Below are positions 35,436 through 44,708 of a stretch of 64,000 nt of DNA, piece after piece. This DNA is from an uncultured bacterium (GTDB lineage Bacteria > Acidobacteriota > Aminicenantia > Aminicenantales > CALLJL01): the NCBI GenBank assembly GCA_938092135.1, contig CALLJL010000004.1:1-64000 (forward strand), in the 5' to 3' direction. The notes beneath the pieces were generated by a model that was not told where the DNA came from, did not search any database, and saw nothing but the letters and a program-made list of their open reading frames with translations. The number at the start of each line of letters is the position of its first letter. The stretch's first letter is position 1. Both the position numbers and the translations under genes were made by a program.

Positions 35436-37063
35436 GGTTTTTTGTCATCCCCAGCAAAGATCTCTCTGAAAGCCAAGGCAGGCCTGGAAACATTTTCTTT
35501 TGGATTTGACTGCTCTTTTTCTGAAAGGTCTGGCTTTATAAGCCGCCATTTATGAGGTTCCATTTCTAGCCCAAAATATTTCTGTTTTTCTTCAATCTTT
35601 TGGAGGAGAAAATTAACGGAAGCATCCATTTTCCTCAGGAAAAAATTGGGATAAATTCCAATCCAGAACATCAAAACAACTATTGGGGCCAAATAAAGGA
35701 TTTCTCTCAGATTAAGGTCTTTGAAAGAACGGACATGCTCGTGAATAATGGGTCCGTGCATTACTCTTTGATACATCCAAAGGAGATAGGCCGCCGCCAA
35801 AATTACCGTGGTTACAGCGAGATAAGCCATAATCTTATAACTTTGAAAGACACCGAAAAGGCAGAGAATTTCACCCACAAAACCATTTAAGCCAGGCAAG
35901 CCAATGGATGAAAGCATACAGACGAGGAAAAAAGCGGCCAAAACAGGCATTTGACGGCTTACTCCACCATAATCCTTAATTAATCTCGTATGGGCCCGTT
36001 CATAGAGAATGCCCACAATTAAGAACAGAGCACCTGTGCTCAGGCCATGATTGATCATCTGAAGAATTGAACCCTCCAGGCCTTCCTGGTTGAGGGCAAA
36101 AAGGGCGAGCATAATGAGACCCATGTGGCTTACACTAGAATAAGCTACGAGAGACTTAACATCTTTTTGAATTAGAGCCATACATCCACCATAAATGATG
36201 CCAATTAGGCTGAGAATCATTAAAAGAGGAGTAAATTGGGCTAATGCTTGAGGAAAAAGAGGCATTGCCAGTCGAAGGAAACCATAAACGCCCATTTTAA
36301 GAAGAATTGCAGCCAAAATAACTGATCCGGCCGTGGGGGCTTCAACATGGGCATCGGGTAACCAAGTATGGAATGGAAAGAGAGGCACCTTAATAGCAAA
36401 AGCTAAAGCAAAGGCTAGGAAAAGCCAAGTTTGAACTTTTGGCAAAAGAATTAGTTTAGTCAGGTCGGATATTTCAAAAGAATAGACACCAGTAGCTTTA
36501 TAATAAAAACTATAAAGGGTAAAGATGGCGACTAGCATCAGCAAGCTGCCAAACATGGTGAAGATAACAAATTTAATCGTGGCGTAAATTCGACGAGGGC
36601 CTCCCCATATACCGATCAGAAAATACATAGGAATAAGCATGACTTCCCAGAAAACATAAAAAAGGAAAAGATTAAGAGAAACAAAAACTCCGATAATCCC
36701 AGTTTCCAGAAAAAGAAGGAAAATATGATATTCTTTAACCCTCTGGTCAATATATCTCCAGCCAGAGAGAATAGCGATAGGGAAAAGGAATGTGCTTAGA
36801 AGGACCAGAAGAAGGCTCAGCCCATCGATCCCGACATGATAATTGATTCCATATCCAAGCCAGGCAGATTTCTCCACCATTTGTGGTTCGGCTTTGGAGG
36901 AATCAAAATGGATAAATAAGACAATGGAAAGAGAGAAGGTAATTAGTGAGAACAAAAGAGCTATAAGACGGTGCAAGTCTTTTTTCTCACCGGGGATAAA
37001 AAGAAGAAGAAAAGACCCCGCCAAAGGAAGAAAAGTAATTATAGATATAATCGCTATACTCAT
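35432..37063 (-). CDS. nuoM: NADH-quinone oxidoreductase subunit M
   Basis: A 543-residue proton-pumping subunit of complex I. It has YHVGIDGLSLLLVLLSTFL, the TM5 glutamate in FLFYVFWEVMLIPMYFLIG, and KVPLFPFHTWLPDAHVEAPT with its conserved Lys. The C-terminal cytoplasmic tail of about 60 charged residues (after WIGIYPNFFLRKM) is longer than usual. One base separates it from nuoL upstream, and it overlaps nuoN by four. Confidence 0.94.
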   Translation of the reverse strand: MSIAIISIITFLPLAGSFLLLFIPGEKKDLHRLIALLFSLITFSLSIVLFIHFDSSKAEPQMVEKSAWLGYGINYHVGIDGLSLLLVLLSTFLFPIAILSGWRYIDQRVKEYHIFLLFLETGIIGVFVSLNLFLFYVFWEVMLIPMYFLIGIWGGPRRIYATIKFVIFTMFGSLLMLVAIFTLYSFYYKATGVYSFEISDLTKLILLPKVQTWLFLAFALAFAIKVPLFPFHTWLPDAHVEAPTAGSVILAAILLKMGVYGFLRLAMPLFPQALAQFTPLLMILSLIGIIYGGCMALIQKDVKSLVAYSSVSHMGLIMLALFALNQEGLEGSILQMINHGLSTGALFLIVGILYERAHTRLIKDYGGVSRQMPVLAAFFLVCMLSSIGLPGLNGFVGEILCLFGVFQSYKIMAYLAVTTVILAAAYLLWMYQRVMHGPIIHEHVRSFKDLNLREILYLAPIVVLMFWIGIYPNFFLRKMDASVNFLLQKIEEKQKYFGLEMEPHKWRLIKPDLSEKEQSNPKENVSRPALAFREIFAGDDKKP

Positions 37064-37064
37064 T

Positions 37065-38972
37065 CTAGAATAAAATCAATCCTAAAATTATGGCCACACC
37101 CAAAATAAAGACAAGAGCATAATCCCTAATTAACCCGCTCTGGACAAGGCTAAGAATTCGGCCAAAAAAGCTCACGGTTTTCGCTGAGCCATTAACTGCT
37201 CCATCAATTATGGGCAAATCAAAATTGTAATAGACCATTTCGGAACCTTTAACTAAGGGTTTTACAAAGAGAATGTTATAAATTTCATCAACATAATATT
37301 TATTAAACAAAAGGCGATAAACGCCAGGAAAACGCGAGGCTAATTGATGGGGAAGATGGGGCGACTTTAAATAAAAAACGTAGGCAAGAAAGATGCCGAC
37401 AAAGGCAATGACGGAGGAAATAATAATTAAAAGCCATTCAATGCCCAAAGACAGGTGAGTTTCATAGGCTCGGATTATTACAGGTTCAAGAAAGCGTTCA
37501 AAGAAGTTAAGATCGTGACCGAAAACGACAGGTAGGCCTATATAGCCTGCAATAATAGAAAAGAAAGCTAAAATAATAAGAGGAATTGTCATCACAGGCG
37601 GCGATTCATGAAGATGGTGGCGAATTTCAGCTGAAAATCTTTCTTGCCCATGAAAGGTAAGAAAGATTAAGCGGAACATATAAAAGGCAGTAATAATGGC
37701 TCCAGTGAGGCCAAGCAGCCAAAGAAAATATTTTCCTTGAGCGTAGCATTGAGTGAGGATAGCATCTTTGGAGAAAAAGCCAGAGAAGAAGGGAACTCCA
37801 GCTATGGTAATAGCGCCGATAAGAAAAGTGGAATAGGTAATAGGTAAATGCTTTTTAAGGCCACCCATACGGCGCATGTCAAGTTCGCCGGATAACGCGT
37901 GCATTACACTTCCGGCTGCCAAGAATAACAGACTTTTGAAGAAAGCATGGGTGTAAAGATGGAACATCCCTGCAGCGAAGGCCCCAACTCCACAGCCAAG
38001 AAACATATAGCCTATTTGAGAAATAGTGGAATAAGCTAAAACCCTTTTGATATCAAACTGCGTTAATGCAATTGTTCCGGCATAAACCGCCGTAAGAGCG
38101 CCAATAATGGCCACAACCTCAGCAGCTATACCTGAATAGGAATAAAGAACATTTAGGCGAGAAACCATATAAACACCGGCGGTGACCATGGTGGCAGCAT
38201 GAATTAAGGCACTTACCGGTGTTGGACCTTCCATGGCGTCAGGAAGCCAAACATAAAGAGGGATTTGAGCTGATTTGCCTGTGGCACCGGCAAAGAATAA
38301 AAGGGCTATAAGAGTAGCTAGAGACGAGGAGATCCTGCCGTCGGTTAGAGCTCGGTTTATTTCAGGAAAAGAAGCGGTCTTAAAATTAAAGAGAAGGAAG
38401 AAAAGTCCAAGGAGAAAGGCAGCATCACCAATTCGGTTGACGATGAAAGCTTTTTTGCCGGCACTGGCGGCTGAAGGTCTTTCAAACCAAAAACCAATCA
38501 GAAGATAAGAACAAAGGCCAACTCCTTCCCAGCCAACAAACATCAAAACCATATTACCAGCCATCACCAGAAGCAACATGGCAAAAGTAAAAAGATTGAG
38601 CAGACTGAAATAACGGGTGTAGCTTCTGTCCTCAGCCATGTAACCAATCGAGTAAACATGAATAATAAAGCCTACCCCACTAACCACAAGCACCATAACC
38701 GCAGTCAGCTGATCGAACCAAAAAGTAAAATCTATCTGGAAGCTTCCGGAATGAATCCAAGAAAAGAGAGTTTTGCTCAAGCCCGCGGCTTCATGTCCTA
38801 AACCTCGAGGATAGATTTTTAAAAAAGAAGCCAAGCCAAAAATGAAGGATAAAAGAACAGCCAAAGGGGCTTGAACAGAGACATATTTTTTGGGCAACCA
38901 ACGACCAAAGATAACGAGAATAAAGGAACTGGCGGCTGGGAATAAAGGAATAAGCCAGAAATATTCGCTCAT
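37065..38972 (-). CDS. nuoL: NADH-quinone oxidoreductase subunit L
   Basis: A 635-residue distal antiporter-like subunit of complex I. FTFWFDQLTAVMVLVVSGVG and the TM5 region LMFVGWEGVGLCSYLLIGFW are conserved. So are AQIPLYVWLPDAMEGPTPVS and the His-rich LIHAATMVTAG. The C-terminal part (about residues 490-635) includes the lateral helix that ties the membrane arm together. It follows nuoK by one base. Confidence 0.94.
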   Translation of the reverse strand: MSEYFWLIPLFPAASSFILVIFGRWLPKKYVSVQAPLAVLLSFIFGLASFLKIYPRGLGHEAAGLSKTLFSWIHSGSFQIDFTFWFDQLTAVMVLVVSGVGFIIHVYSIGYMAEDRSYTRYFSLLNLFTFAMLLLVMAGNMVLMFVGWEGVGLCSYLLIGFWFERPSAASAGKKAFIVNRIGDAAFLLGLFFLLFNFKTASFPEINRALTDGRISSSLATLIALLFFAGATGKSAQIPLYVWLPDAMEGPTPVSALIHAATMVTAGVYMVSRLNVLYSYSGIAAEVVAIIGALTAVYAGTIALTQFDIKRVLAYSTISQIGYMFLGCGVGAFAAGMFHLYTHAFFKSLLFLAAGSVMHALSGELDMRRMGGLKKHLPITYSTFLIGAITIAGVPFFSGFFSKDAILTQCYAQGKYFLWLLGLTGAIITAFYMFRLIFLTFHGQERFSAEIRHHLHESPPVMTIPLIILAFFSIIAGYIGLPVVFGHDLNFFERFLEPVIIRAYETHLSLGIEWLLIIISSVIAFVGIFLAYVFYLKSPHLPHQLASRFPGVYRLLFNKYYVDEIYNILFVKPLVKGSEMVYYNFDLPIIDGAVNGSAKTVSFFGRILSLVQSGLIRDYALVFILGVAIILGLILF

Positions 38973-38973
38973 T

Positions 38974-39279
38974 TCACCCCTTTAGGAGATTTATTTCTTC
39001 CGATCTAATATTCTTTTTCTGGCGGTAAATTAAAAGAATAATGGCTAAACCGACCGCAGCTTCGGCCGCGGCGACGGTGATCACGAAGAAGACAACAACC
39101 TGGCTATCTAGGGAAGCCCATGTTTTTGCCCCAGCGACCAAGGCTAAATTGGCCGCATTGAGCATAATTTCGATCGCCATAAATTGAGTGATTAAATCTC
39201 TTTTGAATAGAAAGGCCAGAGCACCAAGGGTGAATAACAGGAGGCTCAAAATAAAAAAGGCCACTGGCGACATTATCAT
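38974..39279 (-). CDS. nuoK: NADH-quinone oxidoreductase subunit K
   Basis: A 101-residue subunit with three helices. Two conserved acidic positions are seen, in QFMAIEIMLNAANLALV and VITVAAAEAAVGLAIILLIYR, which form part of the proton path. Its start overlaps the nuoJ stop by four bases, and nuoL follows after one base. Confidence 0.94.
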   Translation of the reverse strand: MIMSPVAFFILSLLLFTLGALAFLFKRDLITQFMAIEIMLNAANLALVAGAKTWASLDSQVVVFFVITVAAAEAAVGLAIILLIYRQKKNIRSEEINLLKG

Positions 39280-39767
39280 CTCTCCTTGCGGCGAGCTAAG
39301 TATAAAGAACCAACCATAGCGGCTACAATCAGGATAGAAGTGATCTCAAAAGGATATAGATATTTAGAGAAAAGAAGCTTACCCAAAGAAGCTGGATGAC
39401 CGAAGTCTAAATTTGTTGCTTTGCTTGCCGTAGGAAATGATTTAATAACCATGATAAGCTCAAAAAAAATAACGACTATTAGCAAGGCTCCAAGAGCAAA
39501 AACCCATTTTTTTCTTAAGGGAGGGAAGGGCTGTCGAAGATCAATCATCATAATAACAAAGATAAAAAGGACCATAATGGCCCCCGCATAAATAATAATC
39601 TGCACGGTAGCAATGAAAGGAGCTTGGAGCAGGGCAAAAAGACCTCCAAGGGATGTGAAGGCCACAGCCAGCAAGAGGGCATTATGGGCCTGGTGGCGAG
39701 AAAAGATCATAGCGACAACTGAGGCAACAGTAATTATGGATAATAAATAAAACAAAAAAGTCGCCAT
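39276..39767 (-). CDS. nuoJ: NADH-quinone oxidoreductase subunit J
   Basis: A 163-residue, five-helix subunit at the base of the membrane arm. VIIYAGAIMVLFIFVIMMIDL is the conserved TM3 region, quoted here only as YAGAIMVLFIFVIMMIDL. It is first in this run; nuoA-I are not in the window. The ATG has no ribosome binding site and lies only about 8 bases after the predicted transcription start (promoter at 39782-39811), so translation is probably leaderless-like. Confidence 0.92.
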   Translation of the reverse strand: MATFLFYLLSIITVASVVAMIFSRHQAHNALLLAVAFTSLGGLFALLQAPFIATVQIIIYAGAIMVLFIFVIMMIDLRQPFPPLRKKWVFALGALLIVVIFFELIMVIKSFPTASKATNLDFGHPASLGKLLFSKYLYPFEITSILIVAAMVGSLYLARRKER

Positions 39768-39781
39768 TTTTTAGGCCAAAA

Positions 39782-39811
39782 ATTATATTGATTATTTAAA
39801 ATCGATGTCAA
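39782..39811 (-). promoter_or_regulatory. Sigma-70-like promoter of nuoJKLMN
   Basis: On the minus strand TTGACA (39806-39811), an 18-base spacer and consensus TATAAT (39782-39787). The expected start site is near 39775, leaving a leader of about 8 bases before the nuoJ ATG at 39767. Confidence 0.75.
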
Positions 39812-39856
39812 GAATTTTTATAAAATTTTGGGTAAAAATTTTTATAAGTTAAAATT

Positions 39857-39884
39857 TTGACAGAATCATTATTTTTGCTATAAT
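39857..39884 (+). promoter_or_regulatory. Consensus sigma-70 promoter of tRNA-fMet
   Basis: TTGACA at 39857-39862, a 16-base spacer, and TGCTATAAT with TATAAT at 39879-39884 (extended -10). The tRNA begins ten bases later. It is divergent from the nuoJ promoter, about 45 bases apart. Confidence 0.85.
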
Positions 39885-39893
39885 TTTTTTGAT

Positions 39894-39967
<74 letters not shown>

Positions 39968-40056
39968 TTATTTTTTTATTAACTTCCCGCCTCAATCGAC
40001 TAAAAAAGATGATAATGAAAAGGAGTATTCTATAAAAAATATTCCTTGATGTAAGC

Positions 40057-40407
40057 ATGAAGGTTCTTATTATTGAAGACGAAGCCATCATTGCTATGGA
40101 TCTAGCCAATGTCTTTTCTTCTTTCGGGGCCAGGGAAATTAAGATTGTTCCCTCGGCCGAGGAAGGGCTGAGATGGCTTGATAAAGATAAACCTGACCTG
40201 GTTATTTTGGATATAAAATTGCAGGGGTCCTTAGACGGCATCAAAGCAGCCAAAATTATTCAAAGGAAAGGCCCTTTTAATCTTATTTACATAACTGGTT
40301 ATAATGATGAAGCTACATTAGCCAAAGCCGATCAAGTTCCCAATTTGGGAATTATAACCAAGCCTTTTAGTTCCCAAGAGATCTTAAGACTCTTATCTTA
40401 TTTATAA
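40057..40407 (+). CDS. Stand-alone response regulator receiver protein
   Basis: A 116-residue CheY-like protein with acidic pocket IIEDEAI (residues 5-11), phospho-acceptor Asp in LVILDIKLQG (about residue 52), the switch Thr in YITGYND and Lys in IITKPFSSQE. There is no output domain. It sits alone between tRNA-fMet and the hydroxyproline regulator, with no kinase next to it. The nearest kinase gene (49.6-51.1 kb) is a pseudogene, so its partner is elsewhere. Confidence 0.88.
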   Translation: MKVLIIEDEAIIAMDLANVFSSFGAREIKIVPSAEEGLRWLDKDKPDLVILDIKLQGSLDGIKAAKIIQRKGPFNLIYITGYNDEATLAKADQVPNLGIITKPFSSQEILRLLSYL

Positions 40408-40439
40408 TTCAAAAACCTAACCTAGCAAAAAATTTTTTC

Positions 40440-40475
40440 TTGACAGGATATCTAATATCTGATATTTTAGATATC
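40440..40475 (+). promoter_or_regulatory. Promoter with overlapping palindromic operator upstream of the GntR regulator
   Basis: TTGACA at 40440-40445, 17-base spacer, TATTTT at 40463-40468. Two inverted repeats overlap it: GATATCTAA (40447-40455) with TTAGATATC (40467-40475), and inside them AATATC-T-GATATT (40454-40466). The arms fill the spacer and the -10, the usual place for a repressor. FadR-type GntR proteins bind short palindromes, so autoregulation of the hyp operon is a fair inference. Confidence 0.7.
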
Positions 40476-40488
40476 AGGAAAAAGATCT

Positions 40489-41178
40489 ATGGCTCCTGTA
40501 ATCAACCACAAATCGCTTAAAGACCAAGTGTATGAATATCTTCGGCAACAGCTTCGAATTGGAAATCTCCGGCCTGGTGATGAGATAAAAATGGATAAAA
40601 CTGCCCAAACTTTGGGAATCAGCAAGACACCTCTAAGGGATGCCCTTCTTCAACTGGCTATGGAAAATTTTGTCACCATTAAACCTCGGCGGGGAGTTTA
40701 TGTCAATCCCTTAACCTTGGAAGATATAAAAAATGCTTATGAAATTATTGGGGCTCTCGAGAGCCTAGCTATTTTAAAGGCAGGCCCGCTTCTGACATCT
40801 CAGGATTTCGATAATATGGCTAAACTCATAGAAAGCATGAAAAAAGCCATAGCCTGCGATGATTTTGACACTTATTATGAAAGAAATCTCGATTTTCATA
40901 ATATCTATCTCAGACCCTGCTCTAACCCAGAATTAATTCGTATTGTCAATACTTTAAAAAAGAGGCTTTATGATTTTCCTCGCCAATCAAAGTTTGTAAA
41001 AGAATGGGAAGAAAGCTCCATCATTGAGCACGAAAATCTTCTTTCTTTACTCCAACAGGGAAAATATGAAGAAGCGGCTCGTTTTATTCGAGATGTTCAT
41101 TGGTCCTTTGAGGTTCAAAAAAAGTTCATCCTTCAGTATTATCCCAATGCTACTTCTTCAGGAAGCAACCAAGGATGA
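40489..41178 (+). CDS. GntR/FadR-subfamily transcriptional regulator of the hydroxyproline module
   Basis: A 229-residue protein with an N-terminal winged helix (residues about 8-70; recognition region TAQTLGISKTPLRDALLQL) and a C-terminal all-helical FCD ligand domain. The FCD domain contains DFHNIYLRPCSNPEL and a late HENLLSLL, whose His may bind metal. It is first of a three-gene operon: its stop overlaps the activase start (ATGA), which overlaps into HypD. The palindrome over its own promoter suggests it represses the operon and responds to the substrate or a product. The ligand is inferred from context only. Confidence 0.88.
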   Translation: MAPVINHKSLKDQVYEYLRQQLRIGNLRPGDEIKMDKTAQTLGISKTPLRDALLQLAMENFVTIKPRRGVYVNPLTLEDIKNAYEIIGALESLAILKAGPLLTSQDFDNMAKLIESMKKAIACDDFDTYYERNLDFHNIYLRPCSNPELIRIVNTLKKRLYDFPRQSKFVKEWEESSIIEHENLLSLLQQGKYEEAARFIRDVHWSFEVQKKFILQYYPNATSSGSNQG

Positions 41179-42083
41179 TTAAGGGTTTTATTTTTGACAT
41201 AAAAAAATATGCTCTTCATGATGGTCCGGGTATAAGAACCACGGTTTTCTTTAAAGGCTGTCCTCTTCGCTGTCTTTGGTGTCATAATCCGGAAGGCCAA
41301 AATCCTGGCCAAGAGATCATGCTTCGGCCTGGACGGTGCCTCGAGAAGTGTTCAAGATGTGTAGATATTTGTCCATTTAAGGCTATCAATAAAAGCGGGT
41401 CTTTTCCGGTCATTAATGCTTCTCAGTGCAATTGCTGTGGGTTATGCGCTGAGGCCTGTCCAACAGAAGCATTAGAAATGATTGGTCGAGAGGTAACTGC
41501 AGCCGAGGTTATGGACGAAGTAAAGAAAGATTTTATGTTCTATCAACAGTCAGGGGGCGGGGTCACCTTTTCTGGCGGAGAACCTTTAGTCCAACCTGAA
41601 TTCCTAAAAGAATTGCTTATCTTGGCCAAGAATTACCATTTGTCCACGGCGGTGGATACCTCTGGCTATGTTCTCTTTGACCTCTTTCTCCATATCCTCC
41701 CTCTCGTTGATCTCTTCCTTTATGATTTAAAAATTATTGATGCTGAGAGACATAAAAGATTTACCGGACAAGACAATAGGCTTATCCTTGAAAATTTAAA
41801 AAAGCTCGTAGCCATTACCGACAAAGTAATCATTAGAATTCCTATTATTCCTTCCATCAACGACGATGAAAAGAATTTAAAAGAAATGATTGAATTTATT
41901 GCTTCTCTGGGCCCGGTTAAGGCCATTGAGTTACTTCCCTATCACACCTTTGGAAAAGATAAATATGCTCGTCTTGGGCGGGAATATCCGCTTGGGGACT
42001 TGAAAAAACCGTCGCCTGAAGAGATGAAGCGAATCGCCGATTTTTTTAAACAAAATGATTTTTCTGTTTTAATTGGAGGCTAA
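41175..42083 (+). CDS. Glycyl-radical enzyme activating protein (HypE-like radical SAM)
   Basis: A 302-residue radical SAM enzyme that installs the glycyl radical on HypD. The opening YALHDGPGIRTTVFFKGCP, the cluster motif CPLRCLWCH (CxxxCxxC-type) and SGGGVTFSGGEPLVQPEF are standard for the family. Between them two ferredoxin-type clusters are inserted (CLEKCSRCVDICP and CNCCGLCAEACP, about residues 55-100), as in activases of GRE other than pyruvate formate-lyase. It overlaps the regulator stop, and the HypD ATG follows after 1 base (GGAGG at 42075-42079 lies inside this gene). Confidence 0.92.
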   Translation: MIKGFIFDIKKYALHDGPGIRTTVFFKGCPLRCLWCHNPEGQNPGQEIMLRPGRCLEKCSRCVDICPFKAINKSGSFPVINASQCNCCGLCAEACPTEALEMIGREVTAAEVMDEVKKDFMFYQQSGGGVTFSGGEPLVQPEFLKELLILAKNYHLSTAVDTSGYVLFDLFLHILPLVDLFLYDLKIIDAERHKRFTGQDNRLILENLKKLVAITDKVIIRIPIIPSINDDEKNLKEMIEFIASLGPVKAIELLPYHTFGKDKYARLGREYPLGDLKKPSPEEMKRIADFFKQNDFSVLIGG

Positions 42084-42084
42084 A

Positions 42085-44448
42085 ATGAATGAAAGAATAG
42101 CCCGTCTTAGGGAAAAGAGTATTAATACCAAACCTTATATCACGCCCGAAAGAGCCCTGCTTTTAACTGAATTTTATCAGCAAAATAACAATCCGACTCT
42201 TTCGCCAGCTGTCCGCCGTGCTCTTGCCTTTCGCTATCTTTTAGAGAAAAAAGCTATCTGGATCGATGAGGGAGAACTGATTGTAGGTGAACGAGGGCCG
42301 GCCCCTAAGGCAACCCCTACTTATCCTGAGGTTACTTGTCATTCTTTGGAAGATCTTGAAATTCTTAATAGCCGCCCAAAGACACCTTATTTTGTTGACG
42401 AGGAAACAAGACGCATCTATCGAGATATTATTATTCCTTTCTGGAAGGGTAAGACAGTAAGAGAAAAAATTTTTGCTGAGATGAGCGACGAGTGGAAAGA
42501 CGCTTATGAGGCTGGTGTTTTCACTGAATTTATGGAACAGAGAGCCCCTGGCCACACAGTTTTGGATGATAAAATTTATTATAAAGGATTCAAAGATTTT
42601 AAAAGAGAGATTGAAGCTTCCAAGCGAAGAATTGATGATTTCCGTGACCCAGAAGCCCTGAAGAAAAGGGAAGAGCTAAGGGCGATGGAAATTGTGGCTG
42701 ATGCTCTGATCCTATATGCCCATCGTCATGCCGCTAAGGCTAGGGAACTTGCTACCAAGGAGACAAATCCTAAAAGAAAGGCAGAGCTCTTAAGAATAGC
42801 AGAAATTTGCTCACATGTTCCCGAAAATCCTCCTAGGGATTTTTGGGAGGCTCTTCAATATTACTGGTTTGTTCATTTAGGAGTTATTATTGAACTTAAT
42901 ACTTGGGATTCCTTTAATCCTGGCCGGCTTGACCAGCATCTTTATCCCTTCTACAAAAAAGGGCTTGAAGAGGGTACTCTCACCGAAGAAATGGCCAGAG
43001 AATTGCTTCAGGCCTTCTGGATTAAATTTAACAATCAGCCTGCTCCCCCAAAGGTCGGGGTAACAGCTGAAGAAAGTGCTACTTATGCTGATTTTTGCCT
43101 AATCAATCTTGGAGGGGTTAAGAAGGACGGCTCTGATGGTGTCAATGAACTTTCCTATCTTATCTTGGATGTTATTGATGAAATGAGGCTAATTCAACCA
43201 AGTTCGATGGTTCAGATTAGCAAAAAGACCCCAGAGGAGTTTTTGTTGAGAGCTCTCAGAATCCTAAAAACTGGCTATGGGCAGCCATCTATTTTTAATA
43301 CTGATGCCATCATCCAAGAAATGCTTCGCCAAGGAAAATCCCTTGAAGATGCTCGCTGCGGGGGGGCCAGTGGATGCGTTGAAGCTGGAATTTTTGGTAA
43401 AGAAGCTTATATTTTAACTGGGTATTTTAATCTACCCAAGGTCCTAGAGATTACCTTAAACAATGGAATTGATCCTCTGACCGGCAAAAAAATTGGCCTG
43501 GAAACAGGAGACCCCAGAGGCTTCTCAACTTTTGAAGACCTTATGAATGCCTTTAAGCGACAGGTGCAACACTTTGTTGATATAAAAATTCGGGGCAATA
43601 ACATAATAGAAAGAATTTATGCTGAATATCTGCCGGCACCTTTCCTGTCGCTTTTGATTGATGATTGCATCGCCAAAGCTAAGGACTATCATGATGGCGG
43701 AGCACGATATAACACGTCTTATATTCAGGGGGTAGGCATAGGGACAATCACCGATTGCTTGACGGCCTTAAAATACCATATCTTTGATAAAAAAAATCTA
43801 TCCATGGATGATTTCCTTAAGATGCTGGCCGTAAATTTCGAAGGCTATGAAGAATGGCGACAGATGCTGATCAATAAAACCCCAAAATATGGAAATGACG
43901 ACGATTATGCCGACAGTCTGCTCCGGGAAGTTTTTGAAATCTATTATCAGGCAATTAATGGCCGTCCAAACCTTAAAGGGGGAACCTATCGAATCAATCT
44001 TTTGCCGACAACGGTCCATGTCTATTTTGGTAAGAAAACAGGTGCCACGCCTGATGGAAGAAAAGCTCATGAACCCTTCTCTGAAGGCGTCTCGCCTGTT
44101 CAGGGAGCTGATCGCAATGGACCAACGGCCGTGATTAAATCTGTAGCCAAAATAGATCATCTTCGAACAGGCGGAACCCTTCTCAATCAGAAATTTACGC
44201 CTCAATTATTAGCCACGGAAGAAGGTCTGAGAAATTTAGCGCATTTAATTAGGACGTATTTTCATCTTGATGGACATCACATCCAGCTCAATGTAGTTAC
44301 CGCTGAGACTTTAAGAGATGCCCAAAAACATCCGGAGAAATATCGAGATTTAATCGTCCGTGTAGCTGGATTCAGCGATTATTTCGTTGATCTCAGCAAG
44401 GAACTTCAAGATGAAATAATCCGGCGAACTGAACACCAATCCTTTTAA
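42085..44448 (+). CDS. hypD: Glycyl radical dehydratase, probable trans-4-hydroxy-L-proline dehydratase
   Basis: A 787-residue glycyl radical enzyme; HypD turns trans-4-hydroxyproline into pyrroline-5-carboxylate by radical dehydration. The catalytic Cys is residue 431 (GASGCVEAGIFGKEAY) with the neighbouring Glu, and the radical glycine is Gly762 in RVAGFSDYF. From memory, the Clostridioides difficile HypD has these at 434 and 765, and long stretches such as FTEFMEQRAPGHTV and TPKYGNDDDYAD match that protein. The start at 42085 follows GGAGG. The regulator and activase upstream and the Xaa-Pro peptidase downstream fit hydroxyproline use. A related dehydratase (glycerol, propanediol) is less likely given the match. 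Confidence 0.82.
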   Translation: MNERIARLREKSINTKPYITPERALLLTEFYQQNNNPTLSPAVRRALAFRYLLEKKAIWIDEGELIVGERGPAPKATPTYPEVTCHSLEDLEILNSRPKTPYFVDEETRRIYRDIIIPFWKGKTVREKIFAEMSDEWKDAYEAGVFTEFMEQRAPGHTVLDDKIYYKGFKDFKREIEASKRRIDDFRDPEALKKREELRAMEIVADALILYAHRHAAKARELATKETNPKRKAELLRIAEICSHVPENPPRDFWEALQYYWFVHLGVIIELNTWDSFNPGRLDQHLYPFYKKGLEEGTLTEEMARELLQAFWIKFNNQPAPPKVGVTAEESATYADFCLINLGGVKKDGSDGVNELSYLILDVIDEMRLIQPSSMVQISKKTPEEFLLRALRILKTGYGQPSIFNTDAIIQEMLRQGKSLEDARCGGASGCVEAGIFGKEAYILTGYFNLPKVLEITLNNGIDPLTGKKIGLETGDPRGFSTFEDLMNAFKRQVQHFVDIKIRGNNIIERIYAEYLPAPFLSLLIDDCIAKAKDYHDGGARYNTSYIQGVGIGTITDCLTALKYHIFDKKNLSMDDFLKMLAVNFEGYEEWRQMLINKTPKYGNDDDYADSLLREVFEIYYQAINGRPNLKGGTYRINLLPTTVHVYFGKKTGATPDGRKAHEPFSEGVSPVQGADRNGPTAVIKSVAKIDHLRTGGTLLNQKFTPQLLATEEGLRNLAHLIRTYFHLDGHHIQLNVVTAETLRDAQKHPEKYRDLIVRVAGFSDYFVDLSKELQDEIIRRTEHQSF

Positions 44449-44645
44449 GAAATTGCTAACTTAACTTTTTTATAAAGATAATTTTTTTAATCTTTCCATC
44501 TTCGACCTCAATTTGCTTTAAGGCCTATTTCATTTTCAAAGACCGAGGCAATCCTTTTACCTAAGCATCATCGTTAACCCAATCTTTAATCTAAATAATA
44601 TTTTCATAATATTTTATCGACAATATTTTTATTGCCTCTTTCAAT

Positions 44646-44674
44646 TTGCAATTTAATATTGATTTTGGTATATG
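44646..44674 (+). promoter_or_regulatory. Putative promoter of the Xaa-Pro peptidase gene
   Basis: TTGCAA at 44646-44651, 17-base spacer, TATATG at 44669-44674. It lies in the 260-base gap after hypD, which otherwise shows only AT-rich sequence. The gene may thus be expressed separately as well as from the hyp operon. Confidence 0.45.
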
Positions 44675-44708
44675 AGGCTTGCCAATAAAAAATAAGGGAG
44701 GAAAGAAC

